Part shown: one piece after another, positions 10,984 to 22,225 of the stretch
Numbering within the stretch: the stretch's first letter is position 1
Layout: the number at the start of each line of letters is the position of its first letter
DNA from: Rhyzopertha dominica
Lineage: Eukaryota > Arthropoda > Insecta > Coleoptera > Bostrichidae
Length of the DNA stretch: 64,000 nucleotides
Direction of reading: 5' to 3'
NCBI GenBank assembly: GCA_025024175.1
Contig: QCXZ01000041.1
Span: 14,007,786 to 14,071,785 of the forward strand
Notes under the pieces: generated by a model
The model's database searches: none
What the model saw: only the letters and a program-made list of their open reading frames with translations
Told to the model about the DNA's origin: nothing
Translations under genes and position numbers: made by a program

Positions 10984-12084
10984 TCTTTACCAAAGAGAAC
11001 TTTGAAAAGAGAAGAAGTAAGAAGAAACCTTGGAAACAGCCGTTTAAACTGAAATAACTAGAAGGATTCTTATAGAATATTTAAACGGTCGTTGGATACA
11101 CAACTTTTTTTGAGAAAATTTCAAGTTTATAAATGTTATTGTATTTGGAGGTACTACCTATTTGGACAATTTATATGCTGCGGATCTGTCTATTTCTGGC
11201 GCAATAAGGATTTCTGTTCAGCAGATCTGTCAGTTGTCTTGCGATTAAGCATGTTTCAGATCCACTGCGGTACCGATAAATTTGCCAAACTAGCACAAAA
11301 AAACTTAAAATATGTACGTTTTCATAACACATAATAGTAGCAGGCAGCAGAGCAGCTTTTGCGATACAGTTCTTATATTGCTAATTATATTTTTGCTAGT
11401 TTGTTTTAAATTTAAATTCATTGTGGTAAGTGTTCATTTTCTTTAAAAGTCTTTATGGAGCTATACATGGGCCATCTGCCACTAAACATTAAATATGAGT
11501 TTTATGTAATGTTATACTGAACTCGCTGAGAGTGCAGTTCAAAAAATATAAACTACAGACTACACCAATCAATTTAAAAAAATTAAGTCACTTACAGCCG
11601 GTGAAATTTGGTTTACCACAAGTAGAGTAATTGGTCATATTTTATTTACAATCTGCATTAAGTAAATTACTTACTAATTATTTAAAAACTTCCAAAATTA
11701 AACATTTTGAGACACCCTAATCGATTGTAGTGTTCGTTAAGCTGTAAAAGAAATATAGTTTCACCTAACAGATGATTTTTATTTTGTTTTTATCTTATAA
11801 TTTCAGTGCAGTGCAAATCAAAGAAACGGCCACACGTGCACAAGCGTTGATAGATCATTTCTACACTAATTTGGATTTTGATCTAAATTTAAATTTAAAG
11901 CGCGCATCCCATACCCTGCCGATGGCGGCACTCAGAAAAAGATCCATAAGCGTTTTTTTACAGAGTAGAATGTTAAAAAATTTTATGATCTATTACTGAA
12001 TGAGTGCTGAAACGATATTTTCGCTACTGTTTCGATGTGTGTTTTCCTGTAAGGTATGTGGTTGTCTCTGGGAAACAGATTTCC
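10984..12084. other. Non-coding stretch
   Basis: No gene is recognised. Open frames at 11092-11334 and 11772-11999 (plus) show no family motif and are probably chance. Confidence 0.4.
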
Positions 12085-14020
12085 TTGATAACAGAAAACG
12101 TGAAAAGGTCNTCTTTGGAGTTAAGAGAACTATCTTTTTACAGAAAAAATATCCGGAACTAAGTTAAATTAACCTGAATAAAAAACGCGTCCATCGCCTA
12201 CTTGTATCTAAGACCAAACAAGGCTTTTTACAACAAAAAATTCATAACTTCAGTAATCAGTTGAAAACCACATGGAATATAATAAATAAAACTAGCAGAA
12301 TTCCTAAATTTGAGAAAGAGATCACTTTGGATGTGTAAGGACAATAAGTTAGTGAATGATACAAGAATAGTTAGCAGTCACTTTAATAAATTCTTTTCGA
12401 ATATCGCTGAAGACTTCAAACGGCAGCTCCCACAGGTGGGTGGAACATATAGTGTATGGTAGTCCTACCAAGAAGAGTATGGGAATTATGCAGTATAGTG
12501 AAGAAGAAATTAATGCTTTCTGTATTCAGTAAATTAAAAAATAAAAACTCTTCTGGCCATGATAATGTACCGATGTTCTTATTAAAAAAAGGTCGCTAAG
12601 GCAATCCTAAGGACAATAACTCACCTAATTAACTATTCTCTGGGGACTCTGAAGATATCTAGAGTGGCTCCTGTATACAAAAAACAGGAGCGCTCTAAAG
12701 TTGGTTATTACCGACCAGTATCGGTGAAATCAAGCTTCTCGAAGATCTTCGAATATGCGATGCCCATTCAGCTGTCGGGGTTCTTGGACAAGTATAGGGT
12801 ATTAAGCGAATGTCAAAATGGCTTTAGATTCAACAATGTCAGCTGCACATGGACTGGATAATGAGATAATTGATCTGATCAATAAGTGGGAAACTCCTGT
12901 TGGCATTTTTGTGACCTCTCAAGCGCCTTTGACTGTGTTGATCACGGCATTTCGCTGGATAAGTTGGAACACTGTGGTATTAGGGGAATTGCAAAAGAGT
13001 GGTTTTCCTCATTTGTGTCCGGAAGGTCTCAATTTGTGGAAATAAGAACTCTAAACAGAATCTGACGAAACAGAAATAAGGTGTGGCGTCCCACAGGGCA
13101 CAATTTTGGGACCCGTGTTATTCATTATTTACATTAATGCCATGTTACATAAATGTGGGGGAGAAGGTCTAATAAAGTATGCCGATGATACAACTAAATT
13201 AGTTAGTGGTAAAAACATGGAAAAGAGATTAACAAAAGTGTGGATGGACTTTTAAATACATATATTTTAATGAAATAGAATTACAGTTAAATATAACCAA
13301 AACATATTTTCTACGATTTCATAACAAACAGAATGGGGTCTCAAGGTTCTGGGTTTGCTGCTGGACGAGTCGCTCGATTGCGCTCTTCACTGCGAGGGGA
13401 TTGCAAAAAAATCAATAAAATCATTTATCAAATTAAACACCTCAAGAGAATTCTAACCAAGATCAATTATTGATTTTTACTATGCTAATGTGCAAGCGTT
13501 GCTTTCCTATGGAATCTGCTTCTGGGGTGGTTCTTCAAAGTCCACAGTGGTTTTCATTGCACAGAAGAAATTGGTAAGATGCATGATGAATATCCCACAG
13601 CAAACATCTTGTAGGAAAATTTTCAGGAAAATGGGAATTTTAACAGTTTCTGTCCTGTATGTGCTGCACACTTTGAGATATACATTCAGTGAGTTTTCGT
13701 CTTATAAATGTGGTAAGAACATACATTCCCACAACACTAGAGGAAACGGTGACCTATGCTTACCAAAGCCCAAATGTAATATTTTAAAAAACTCAGCAAT
13801 GTATATGGGTCAGAAAATGTACAATAAGTTGCCAGCGGAGCTGCGGACGGCACCTAATTATAGGCGGTTTAATGAATTGTTATAGCAATTGCTACATAAT
13901 TATTTGTGTTATTCGGTTGAGGAATCAATGTTTGTCTAAAGCTGTGTAATACTGTTATACTCTCATGTTGGCATGTCTGAAACACTTTGCTACTCACTGT
14001 CTATGAGTATATAATAATAT
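12085..14020 (+). pseudogene. LINE linker and full reverse transcriptase (CR1/jockey-like), frameshifted
   Basis: A plus-strand non-LTR retrotransposon read from the endonuclease-RT linker to the C-terminus, in several frames. In order: LKTTWNIINKTSRIPKF (about 12262-12313), KNKNSSGHDNVPMFLLKK (about 12540-12592), VAPVYKKQERSKVGYYRPVS (12664-12723), motif A SAFDCVDH (about 12922-12945), motif B GVPQGTILGPVLF (about 13085-13123), and motif C YADDTTKLV (about 13178-13204). An uninterrupted C-terminal frame at 13490-13885 follows, with SYGICFWGGSS and HSHNTRGNGDL. All three catalytic RT motifs survive but sit in different frames, so no active enzyme is encoded. Downstream, an AT-dinucleotide run (about 14006-14030) may be the 3' tail. 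The endonuclease is missing, consistent with 5' truncation. One ambiguous base lies at 12111. Confidence 0.9.
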
Positions 14021-14989
14021 ATATATATATTGCGGCTACCATAGAAACGTCTACCATATACTCTCTATGACATTTGATAATAAATTTCCTTTATGTAAAG
14101 ATTATGCAATGTTATAAGCAGGTAGACCTTCATCCAAAAAGTAATAAATATTTAATTTCTAAGAATAAATTTATACTTTCACTCTCTCCTATTTTAGAAT
14201 TCTCGTAAAAATTATATTTTATCACTTTTTTCCAGCTGTATCATCTTACTGGAGGGAAACGAAACATCCAATAAACAGATTACGAAATACATATTTAATA
14301 AACGAACGCCACTGTATTGTTGAAGCGCGTTAGCAGCGTGGTCGAGAAAATTCTGTCGGAAAAGTAAACAACCGCGTTGATGGAGCAGGGCTGTAAAAGC
14401 TAATGGCGGTTTGGTCCTGACATTGCCGCAATTCGCCTAAATTCTCCCCATTTTTTTGCCGGTCACTAACACAACACCCCTTAAGTGTTGCAGTGCAAAA
14501 AGTTTTTGACACCTGTACTTCCGCTGCTTCTTTTGCTCGCTCCAAGTCGAAATGGAGTATATTAAATTTTCAGGGGTGAGAAAACAACAATTAGGGGTGT
14601 TCCTAACTGACAGGTCTTTATAAATGATGTTGCGTTCCTGCGCTCAGCTTTATGACATAAATATTGGACCATTCCGGATAGCAGTTAATAGTCTGGGAAG
14701 TTTTATTACATAATTGCATCGTGGTGGCCTATTTTTGTTGGAAAAGCTCGGCGTTAATTTGTTGTCTGACTGTTGTCCTTGAAGGTTTTTGCACTTAAAT
14801 GGGTCTGGTTCAGCGTATAACGTTCTTATACAATGTGCGAACAAACTTGGTAACGTTGTATGTGAAACAAAAAAAATTAGTTGCATAAAATCGAGTGATT
14901 ATTACTACTTTCTACCAAATAAACCAGATTAATAAACTAAATCAATATCCAGCGTTAGTTTCATACACTTATCCATTCAAAGCAAACAT
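14021..14989. other. Non-coding stretch with a GC-richer pocket
   Basis: No gene is recognised. 14330-14560 is GC-richer than its surroundings, with an open frame on the minus strand (14330-14545) that has no motif I recognise. Confidence 0.4.
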
Positions 14990-15610
14990 TATATTTTCCA
15001 TCAACTCATTTCTTCTTACCAGCCGCAGGTTTTGTAATTTACGATGGTCTTTCCCCTTTTTCTATCCTTTACAGTTTTATTTTAGTGTTCAGTTTCCTTA
15101 TATCGTATTGTACATCTTTTCCCACCATTAACATCTTTAGAATTCTATTACTACTCCTGTTATGTTTGCTTCTTTATAAAAATTATATACTGCCGTCATC
15201 AAACTTCAAAAAATTTTTCCCAAACTTTTTTTCCCATATTTCAATTATCTGCACTTCTTCCTTCCTAGGAATTCATTCTTCACTTGCTCAACACCGATTA
15301 TTACAATTTTGTAGATACTCATGTATATTTGTTTTCAGCCTCTTCGATAAATTTTTGTTTAACGTTCCCAGGAGCCCATTTCCTGGCATAATTCTTGCTT
15401 TGATTTCCTCATGTATGTCTGGTTGTCTTTTGAATATGTCATATACGCTTGATGCTATTTATTTCTTTAAAGTTATACTGTCCCCCTTCCTGTATTGTGA
15501 TCTATAATTAAGGCTGTATGTATCTGTATAGATGCTTCTTGTGGTTTATCGGCCTTTTTCTATTCATGTTTGTTTGCTGTATTACACTTTCTAGTGATGC
15601 ATTAAATAAG
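14990..15610 (-). pseudogene. LINE reverse transcriptase, 3' half (minus-strand segment of a split copy)
   Basis: The minus strand from 15610 downwards begins exactly at LFNASLESV, the block that follows motif B in a LINE lineage whose fingers read CxNYRGxxLLNxxYKI. It continues to EIKARIMPGNG (about 15411-15379), the conserved thumb box (EIKaRI.aGN), and then to degenerate WEKKFGKNF-like sequence. The YADD box between them is eroded. This is the 3' part of the same type of element whose 5' part lies at 15620-16710 on the opposite strand. The pyrimidine-rich plus-strand open frames here are its antisense shadow. Confidence 0.75.
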
Positions 15611-15619
15611 AAAATAGAC

Positions 15620-16710
15620 TAAATAATATATGGAGCTGCGAGAGATACCGCCTATTTTTTAATACGAACAAAACTGAGGCAGATTATTTCTTTAATCAAA
15701 AATAACAAACAGAAAAGCAGAAAGACAGCGGAACGTCTAATCAAAACCGAAAACAGGGATAAATATAAAAAAAACAAAAATGAACCGCTAGAAATAAAAG
15801 AGGGAAGTGTAAACGAAGTATGTGAAGAGTGAAAAGAGTAATGGTAAAATCTGGAAAAGAACGTCTGGACCAAAAGAAGGTATAGTTAACGAGATCTGCA
15901 AAGAAAAATTGGCCAAAGTGAAATGTACGAAACTAATAATGTTCAACAATGAAACACAAAAGAATAAACAAAAGCACTACAAATAAAGAGTGATAAAAAG
16001 TTGCTGGGGTACATGCAAATACCACATAATAGAACTAGACGAGAATTTGTAAAATCAAGAGGTTAGGACATTATATGCAAGACTAAGGAAAGAAAGACAA
16101 AGATCTGTGAAGGCAGGCATGGAAAATAAATAACAGACGATGATGAAATGTCAAACCTGCAAGAAATATATAAAATATAGGTAATTGCTTAACAATGCAA
16201 AAAAGAAACAAATATATGTTGGTCAATGAAGATGGAGGAGAACAGGAACAATAAAGAGATACTGAAGAGCAATGATCATCCGCAAAAGAGAACAAAGAAA
16301 TCTTTGATGAACTGAGGGACACCAAAGGCGCTTAAGGAGTCGGAATAACAAGCTAAAAAAGGAAAGATGCTAGAAGAACGGAAGGATGTAATTGTATGTC
16401 CGTTAAATAAGAAGAGAGAAAACAAAGTGTCCGAATTGCAGAGGATTTGGACTCCTAAACGTTACATACAAAATAATATTAGCTAGGAAGTGCAAGAAGA
16501 AATTGATGAAAGAAATGGACAAAATAATAAGAAAGCACCAGACTTGACTAACTATTGGCCTTGAAGAAAATAGATACAAGAAAAGTACGTGCTCTTTATA
16601 GATTTTAAACAACTACGAGTATATAATAAGTACAACGAAGAAACACCATTACAAGCACCAAAAGAGATGAACATAAGAAGAAGTTAATAGCAATGATAAA
16701 AGATGGTGTT
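15620..16710 (+). pseudogene. LINE reverse transcriptase, 5' half (inverted segment of the same copy)
   Basis: The plus strand reads from the endonuclease-RT linker (lysine/arginine-rich, about 15650-16300, with VNEDGGEQE near 16220) into the RT fingers. These are VIVCPLNKKREKTKC and PNCRGFGLLNVTYKI (about 16389-16478), then motif A region EKYVLFIDFKQ (about 16581-16613), ending near LIAMIKDGV (about 16684-16710). The following motif B is absent. The segment stops about where the opposite-strand half begins, so the two look like one element broken by inversion. Many frameshifts and stops are present. The long minus-strand open frames in this purine-rich stretch are shadows. Confidence 0.75.
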
Positions 16711-17809
16711 ATATGGTTTTTTATCATTTTATTCAGAGTGAATGGATGTGACATAGGAGTATGTAATATAAACATTGAATGTGCTCTGAACACTTACAAC
16801 ACGAAATAGGTTAGCTGCTATATTTTTAAAATTAAGTACTGTTACACAACCTTCGTTTACCTTTTAAGTGGTTTGAGTTTGCTAAATTCTTTGTTTAAAA
16901 TTCGGTTTGGTAAAGTTTAAGATCGCTTAGAGCAGAAATACAAATAAATGTGCGGTACTACATAGCTTCTTAATTATTATAATACTATAAGTATAGTTAT
17001 TATACGGTAATTTTACACTTATAACGTTGAACTGAATGGTTAGTATTCGTAGTTTTATAACTTGAAATGAAAATAAAGCCTAACGTTTACCCAGCAAAAA
17101 GGAAATTGTGTCACATTATGCTTAACTTACAAACAAAATTATACACTTAACATGGGGCGCCACCTATCGGCAATCCATAAAAGCTGAAATGAAAATAAGT
17201 TCCCTCCCCCTGAAGTTCCAGTTGCCCACTCTGAAATCAAAACCTGGCTACGTGCCTGCCATAATAGAGGTGAAAACAATCGAATGACTTCAACAATCGA
17301 AAGGTTGCCTTTTGAGAGGTTTTGACAATCGAATGATCATTCGAATGAATAACCTCTCGGTTACGTCCTACTTGTGCGCAACGATAAAACGGGCATACTT
17401 TTGTACTTCTTCAATACAGCTGGTCTATTAGGATGGTACAGGTGATACAACTAATTATTAAATTTGCATGAAACCCGAAAAGTCAATATGGATATAAAAC
17501 TTCTTTATAGCAAAAGAGACAAATTATTTCTTAAATAACAAAATGTGACGTTGTTTATGAATACTTTATGCTATCTGTAAAAAATACTCGGATACTGCAT
17601 ATATTTATTTTTATAGTCTTCGATATTCACTTGTTAATCCTCTTAGAAACGGTCATGCTTATTAAAATTTACAGAATACACAAATTTCTACGTTTAAATT
17701 GTTCACAAATAAGCAAATAACTGTAATATGTTTGATTAAACTGTAGTAGAAAGATACGGATGACGCATCTCTCTTTCATTTTCGATTATTACAATAAATT
17801 AAAAAGATA
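16711..17809. other. Non-coding stretch with a dispersed module
   Basis: No gene is recognised. At 17152-17180 the sequence GCGCCACCTATCGGCAA resembles the first half of the repeat at 4297-4410. 17260-17350 is rich in the words AATCGA and GAGGTT, which recur at 18110-18210. Confidence 0.4.
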
Positions 17810-18210
17810 TTCAATGCCGCGTATCGCGTACCGAAATATGAAAAAACGGACGCTTACCGATTGCATGCCACCGAGCCTACGTCGATAGCGAGATGCGAAA
17901 AACAAGAGATTATTTCATGAAATATGGTAAATCATGCATGAAATATCGAAATCAAGCGGATGATGCTTAACGATATATAAATCGAATACCGACTACCGAG
18001 AACCCGATTCTCGAGAAACGAGAGCATCATCGAACATCGATGCGATAGTACCGTTGTTCGCCACGGCCACGGTTAGCGCTAAGGCATTCCTCAGTCCCTG
18101 CTGCTTGTTTGAAACCATTTGAATGAAAACCAACAACCTTTCGAGATGTTTCAACAATCGATAGAATCGATTATTTTCATTCGAGAGGTTCCAACTCTAG
18201 TCGTAATAAT
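17810..18210. promoter_or_regulatory. CpG-rich island with TATA-like box, possible LTR or promoter
   Basis: Against an AT-rich, CpG-poor background this stretch is dense in CG dinucleotides (gcgtatcgcgtaccg near 17819). It carries a TATA-like box cgatatataaatcg (about 17970-17983), followed about 30 bases on by accgagaacccg. ATCGA-type words flank it on both sides (17260-17350 and 18110-18210). It could be a promoter or a solo LTR; no ORF, primer-binding site or clear terminal TG..CA was established. Confidence 0.25.
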
Positions 18211-18771
18211 GGACTGCCCAATAATAATGTTTTTAAGAAAGTACTCATTTTCTTTTCATTATTTTAATATTTCAGACTACCGTATAGAGTGCACGTGTTC
18301 TTCTTACATTAGTTTCAACAACTCAACAGAATAAAGCCCCTTCTGTAAAACGATTTGTTGCCTAGACGTATTTCGAAGCCTCAGGCTCGAACATCGATTG
18401 AAGTTAACAAACGCACTTCATCGTCTCCAACCATACCTTCGCGTTAATCTTTACATTGCCGCATCCATTCAGCCACCTTGACACGTACAAATGGCCAAAC
18501 TGCTAAATTTAACATGACTCAATACACAAGCATTATAAATGTTCGACAGCACTCCCGCAAAAAGCGGATACAGGAATGCTCAATCATTCTGGCTGGCACA
18601 ACAAAGTTCAGATTTGGCGGAGCCAAAACCCATTAACACTTATAGAAGCTACTGCGCCTCTATCGACAGGTTAATCTATCATACCCATTGGGGATGATCA
18701 AATTAAGAGCTTCGTGTGAGGTATACTTCTAAACAAGGTGAACGAGGGTTGCGTATATAAATAAGTTTGTG

Positions 18772-20315
18772 CCAGAGACTTGATACTTCTAGACTGCGTC
18801 TACGTCATTAATCGCTGCGTACGAAAGTTTTATCAACATGTTAGGCCAGCCATAACACTTGTAAAGGCAAGAAAGCGCCCGCGCGGGTACTCACAGTTTA
18901 TTTTGATTTCGATTGCGCTGCCGCCTTGGGCTCATTCTTTGATGTTTTTCAAATTTTCACCAATCGAAAGGGCACACTTTTTAGTTTCATATGGTGTAAA
19001 GAAAAGTTAAATACCCATAATAATAACAAAAATACAATTAGTTTAAACAAGCGATGTACTAATCGCGTAAGGCAAATTTCGGCATCGAGGTATTTTTTTA
19101 CCTAATTGAGTTAGACCTATAGTTGTGTGAGATGAAAGATACAGAAAGTCGAAAAAGATGCAAATGAAATAATGCTTGTGGTCGCTTAACATACGAAAAT
19201 ATGATTTTTTATTTCGTGCTCGAATCTGTTGCAGGCGCGCGACCTCATTGCTGTGCCTGGAGTACCTACGACCTGGAAATTTTGGACGTTGGATGCGTAA
19301 GATAAAATCGGAAACTGGTACAATCATTATTGGTTTTTAAACAAAACAAATTTGTTATACAACTGTCTAATTGTATGTTGTACACTATTTTGCTTTTTGT
19401 TCAGATGATGAATTCTGATAGTTAAATACAACTTAGCAATTAGAGTTATCAACTGTATAATATTATTATTTTCAAATTCCTGTTCAATTTAAGAACATAC
19501 ATAGTTTCTCCAGAAACGTTTCTGCAACAATTTATAATCATTTTATAATCGATGGTCGGGGGTAACAGCTACATAAACTCTAAACGTTTTTTTCGGCGAC
19601 TTCACAATCTTTTGACGCTTTAAGGAGCCCGCCGCGATTTTTTCTTTTTAAAAGAAACGGTTGACTTCTATAGCACATCTGCTCAAACTAAACATCCTAT
19701 TGATTATGATATTTTCCTTGCCACGTACCCCGTGATATATTTCGTTAACACAAATTTGTGAAATCGCCGAAAAAACGTTTAGAGCTTATGTAGCTGTTTC
19801 TCTCCGACCATCGATTAACAAAATTAAATTTTCTGCAAAAAACTATGTTTGTATGCTTAAATGAACACATTTTTTAACTAGAATTTGAAAATAATCATAT
19901 TTTACAGTTGATAACTGTAATTGCTAGGTTGTACTCGTATTTAACTATTAGAATATATGTAGTGTACAACATAGAACTAGACAGTTATATAAAGTACAAA
20001 AATTCTTTAATTGGCGTCTTTTTGGACTTTTTCTGCATCTTTTATCTCGCACAGCTATAGGTATCCTTGTTATTATTCCGGGTATTTAACTTTTCTTTAC
20101 CTCATATGAAACTAAAGAGTGTGCTCTTTTGATTGATGAAAGAAATTTTGAGAAACATCAAAAAATAAGCCCAGGGCAGCAGTTTAATCGAAATAAAAAT
20201 AAACTGTGAGCATCGGCGCGGTCGCTTCCTTGCCTTTAAAAGTATTGTAGGTTGCCTAACACGTCGACAGCACTTTTGCCGGGGTGTTGGCAGTCTAGAA
20301 GTATCAAGTCTCTGG
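18772..20315. repeat. Large imperfect palindrome, about 1.5 kb
   Basis: The left arm (18772-19608) and right arm (19754-20315) are reverse complements over most of their length, around a spacer of about 145 bp. Matching landmarks include cagagacttgatacttctag at the outer ends (18773; complement ending 20315) and gtaaagaaaagttaaatacc (18996; complement near 20085). Further matches are tcaactgta (19448; complement near 19910), and cagctacataaactctaaac against its near-complement around 19790 at the inner ends. The left arm has about 250 extra bases near 19010-19090 and 19160-19330. No transposase-like ORF was recognised; the open frames 18780-19010 and 20102-20431 are the two arms of the repeat, not genes. 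Confidence 0.9.
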
Positions 20316-21411
20316 TATGTGCACCTCGTCTGTATTTTGAAGCTGCGTACAGGTTTTAATGCATGCCAATGATGAAACATTAAAATAATGTAAACGTCTC
20401 TGCTTTTTTTAAAATAGTAAATAGAAAACATCGAAACATTGCAAGGTAAGGAAAAGTTTTGTTATACCACAAACAAATTTAGTTCCGCAAACAAGAGAAG
20501 AAATACAAACGGTAGATATAGTTGTAGGAAAAGATCTATGAAGCCGACTTATGCAGTAATTTGTTGGTATTCCATTACTTTCACAACAGCCCTCGCAATA
20601 AACTGGTAATAGATACCGATATTGTCAACTACACCGACTTAAAGATAATATTTCAAGTAGACCGGACTTATTCAAAATATTCTGATAATTTTATCAGAAT
20701 TTAAAAAAAAGAGATAACAAAAGAACTGCTATTACTGGTTGTTCTTACTTCTATACGCCAGTAAAAACGTTTACGAACTTTTTAAATGGACACCTAACTG
20801 ACTTCTCAATCCCATATCAATTTTGAGCTATGGGAGCTAAAAGGGCGGAGTTTTTGGTAATGATATCAAATTATTAGGGTTTAGACAGATAACCAAAAAC
20901 GTTACAGTTCTTAGTTCATTATACGTACTATATCATCTTTGCAATAGAAATAATTAAATATAAGGTCACTAAAACCTACAGGTCGAAATTGACAAAAGCA
21001 CACAAACATTATGCTAATTTATCAATCTCATCCTGTTTACGTTCACAAGTGGCAACATCGATTGCCAAACTTCGGTTTGTTGTTCTTCTCCAGAGATGCT
21101 GGATTAGGAGGGTCAAAAGTAAGTACCCGTGTTGGGTTTTGTACTTAGGAGTTTATTGTTTCTGTCAGTTTGTTCAGCGTGCCATTGTTTTCACCGTTAA
21201 AAGGTTCGCGGAACTTTTATAAAGAACGCAATAATATCTCCCGTCTGCCATTAAATAATATATAGAAACACAAGCCGTGATCTGGAAAGAACGATGTTCA
21301 TGAAAACGTTGGGATTTCACGTTTTGACGCCCTCGGGATTCGAGGTTTATTAGGAGATTTTGTTGTGTTCCTTGATACGTATTTTCAAGCAGCTGCCAGA
21401 GTGTGAGTATA
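20316..21411. other. Non-coding stretch
   Basis: No gene or element is recognised. The open frame at 20989-21222 (plus) has no motif I can name. Confidence 0.4.
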
Positions 21412-21447
21412 TACAGGGTTGGTCAAAAGTATGTAACGACCGGTTTA
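21412..21447 (+). repeat. Candidate mariner-superfamily terminal repeat
   Basis: TACAGGGTTGGTCAAAAGT resembles the TACAGGGTG..AAAAGT ends of mariner-superfamily elements, and it lies 400 bases upstream of a same-strand transposase remnant. No complementary right end was found by eye. Confidence 0.4.
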
Positions 21448-21834
21448 TTGTATGATGTAATACGAACCTTATAGCAAAATGTTCTTTACAAATGTTCTTT
21501 CTTGCTAATTATTTTCAATTCCTTAGCATACATTTGCTTTTATACGTCAACGGTTTTCTTATAAATAGCATCCAACCATTTTTTCATGAATTAATATTGC
21601 TTTTGTAACTTTGAAATAACCTGGTGTTATTTCGTGTTTTTAAATGAACGACTAAAGGCATTATTAAAGTGAGTGTTAGTACTGGGCTCATTTCGTGATA
21701 ATTCCACCAAAAAGTAAAGTGACCTCTGGTTTTTCCTTTTTGCATCATGTCAGTTTGAAGTATCTTTCAATAAGTTAAAAAGTTAATTTAATAACATCAG
21801 TTTCAGTTTAATTTTCAAAGATGGTGAAACTGAA

Positions 21835-22225
21835 TATTAAAAAAGAACACATACAAACCCTATAATCCTATAAAACAGGTACACCTTCTCCATGAGCTAA
21901 ATGGAGATGATCCTGACAGAAGAATGCAGTTCTGCGCCATGATTATGGACATATCTAATGACAATGCACATTTAACAATCAACATTTTGGTGTTTAACAA
22001 AAACACTTCATGTCTAAACCGATTTGTAAGCAGACAAAACGGCCGCTACTGGTCTAGTGAAAATTGTCACTGGTTGATAAAACAGTATGGTATACACAGT
22101 ATCATTAGAAGTTGAATGTGTGAGCTGATATTATTGGGCAACACATTATAGGTCCATACTTTATAAACGAAAATATAACAACATATATTTACATAAACCT
22201 ACTGCGTGATAATATTATATCTGAC
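21835..22225 (+). pseudogene. Mariner/IS630-like transposase, central fragment
   Basis: A plus-strand fragment of a DDE transposase of the IS630-Tc1-mariner superfamily, which would cut and paste its own element. It reads HLLHELNGDDPDRRMQFCA (about 21877-21933), then NILVFNKNTSCLN and NGRYWSSENCHW (to about 22072). After a frameshift comes a VWAGIIG-like block ending IIGPYF (about 22110-22165). In related proteins the FSDEATF box supplies the first catalytic aspartate; here it has become FNKNTS, so that residue is gone. The N-terminal DNA-binding part and the remaining catalytic half are missing. It belongs to the same broad family as the fragment at 61819-62330. Confidence 0.8.

Noticed and set aside
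14895..15507. Long pyrimidine-rich open frames on the plus strand, encoding hydrophobic peptides
   Set aside because: They are antisense to the minus-strand LINE segment; purine-rich LINE coding sequence gives such shadows.
15652..16793. Serine/phenylalanine-rich minus-strand open frames
   Set aside because: Antisense shadow of the plus-strand LINE half.
18780..20431. Two similar open frames on opposite strands (18780-19010 and 20102-20431), both with a KARKRPR-type block
   Set aside because: They are the two arms of the palindrome; similarity follows from the inverted repeat, and no family motif is present.
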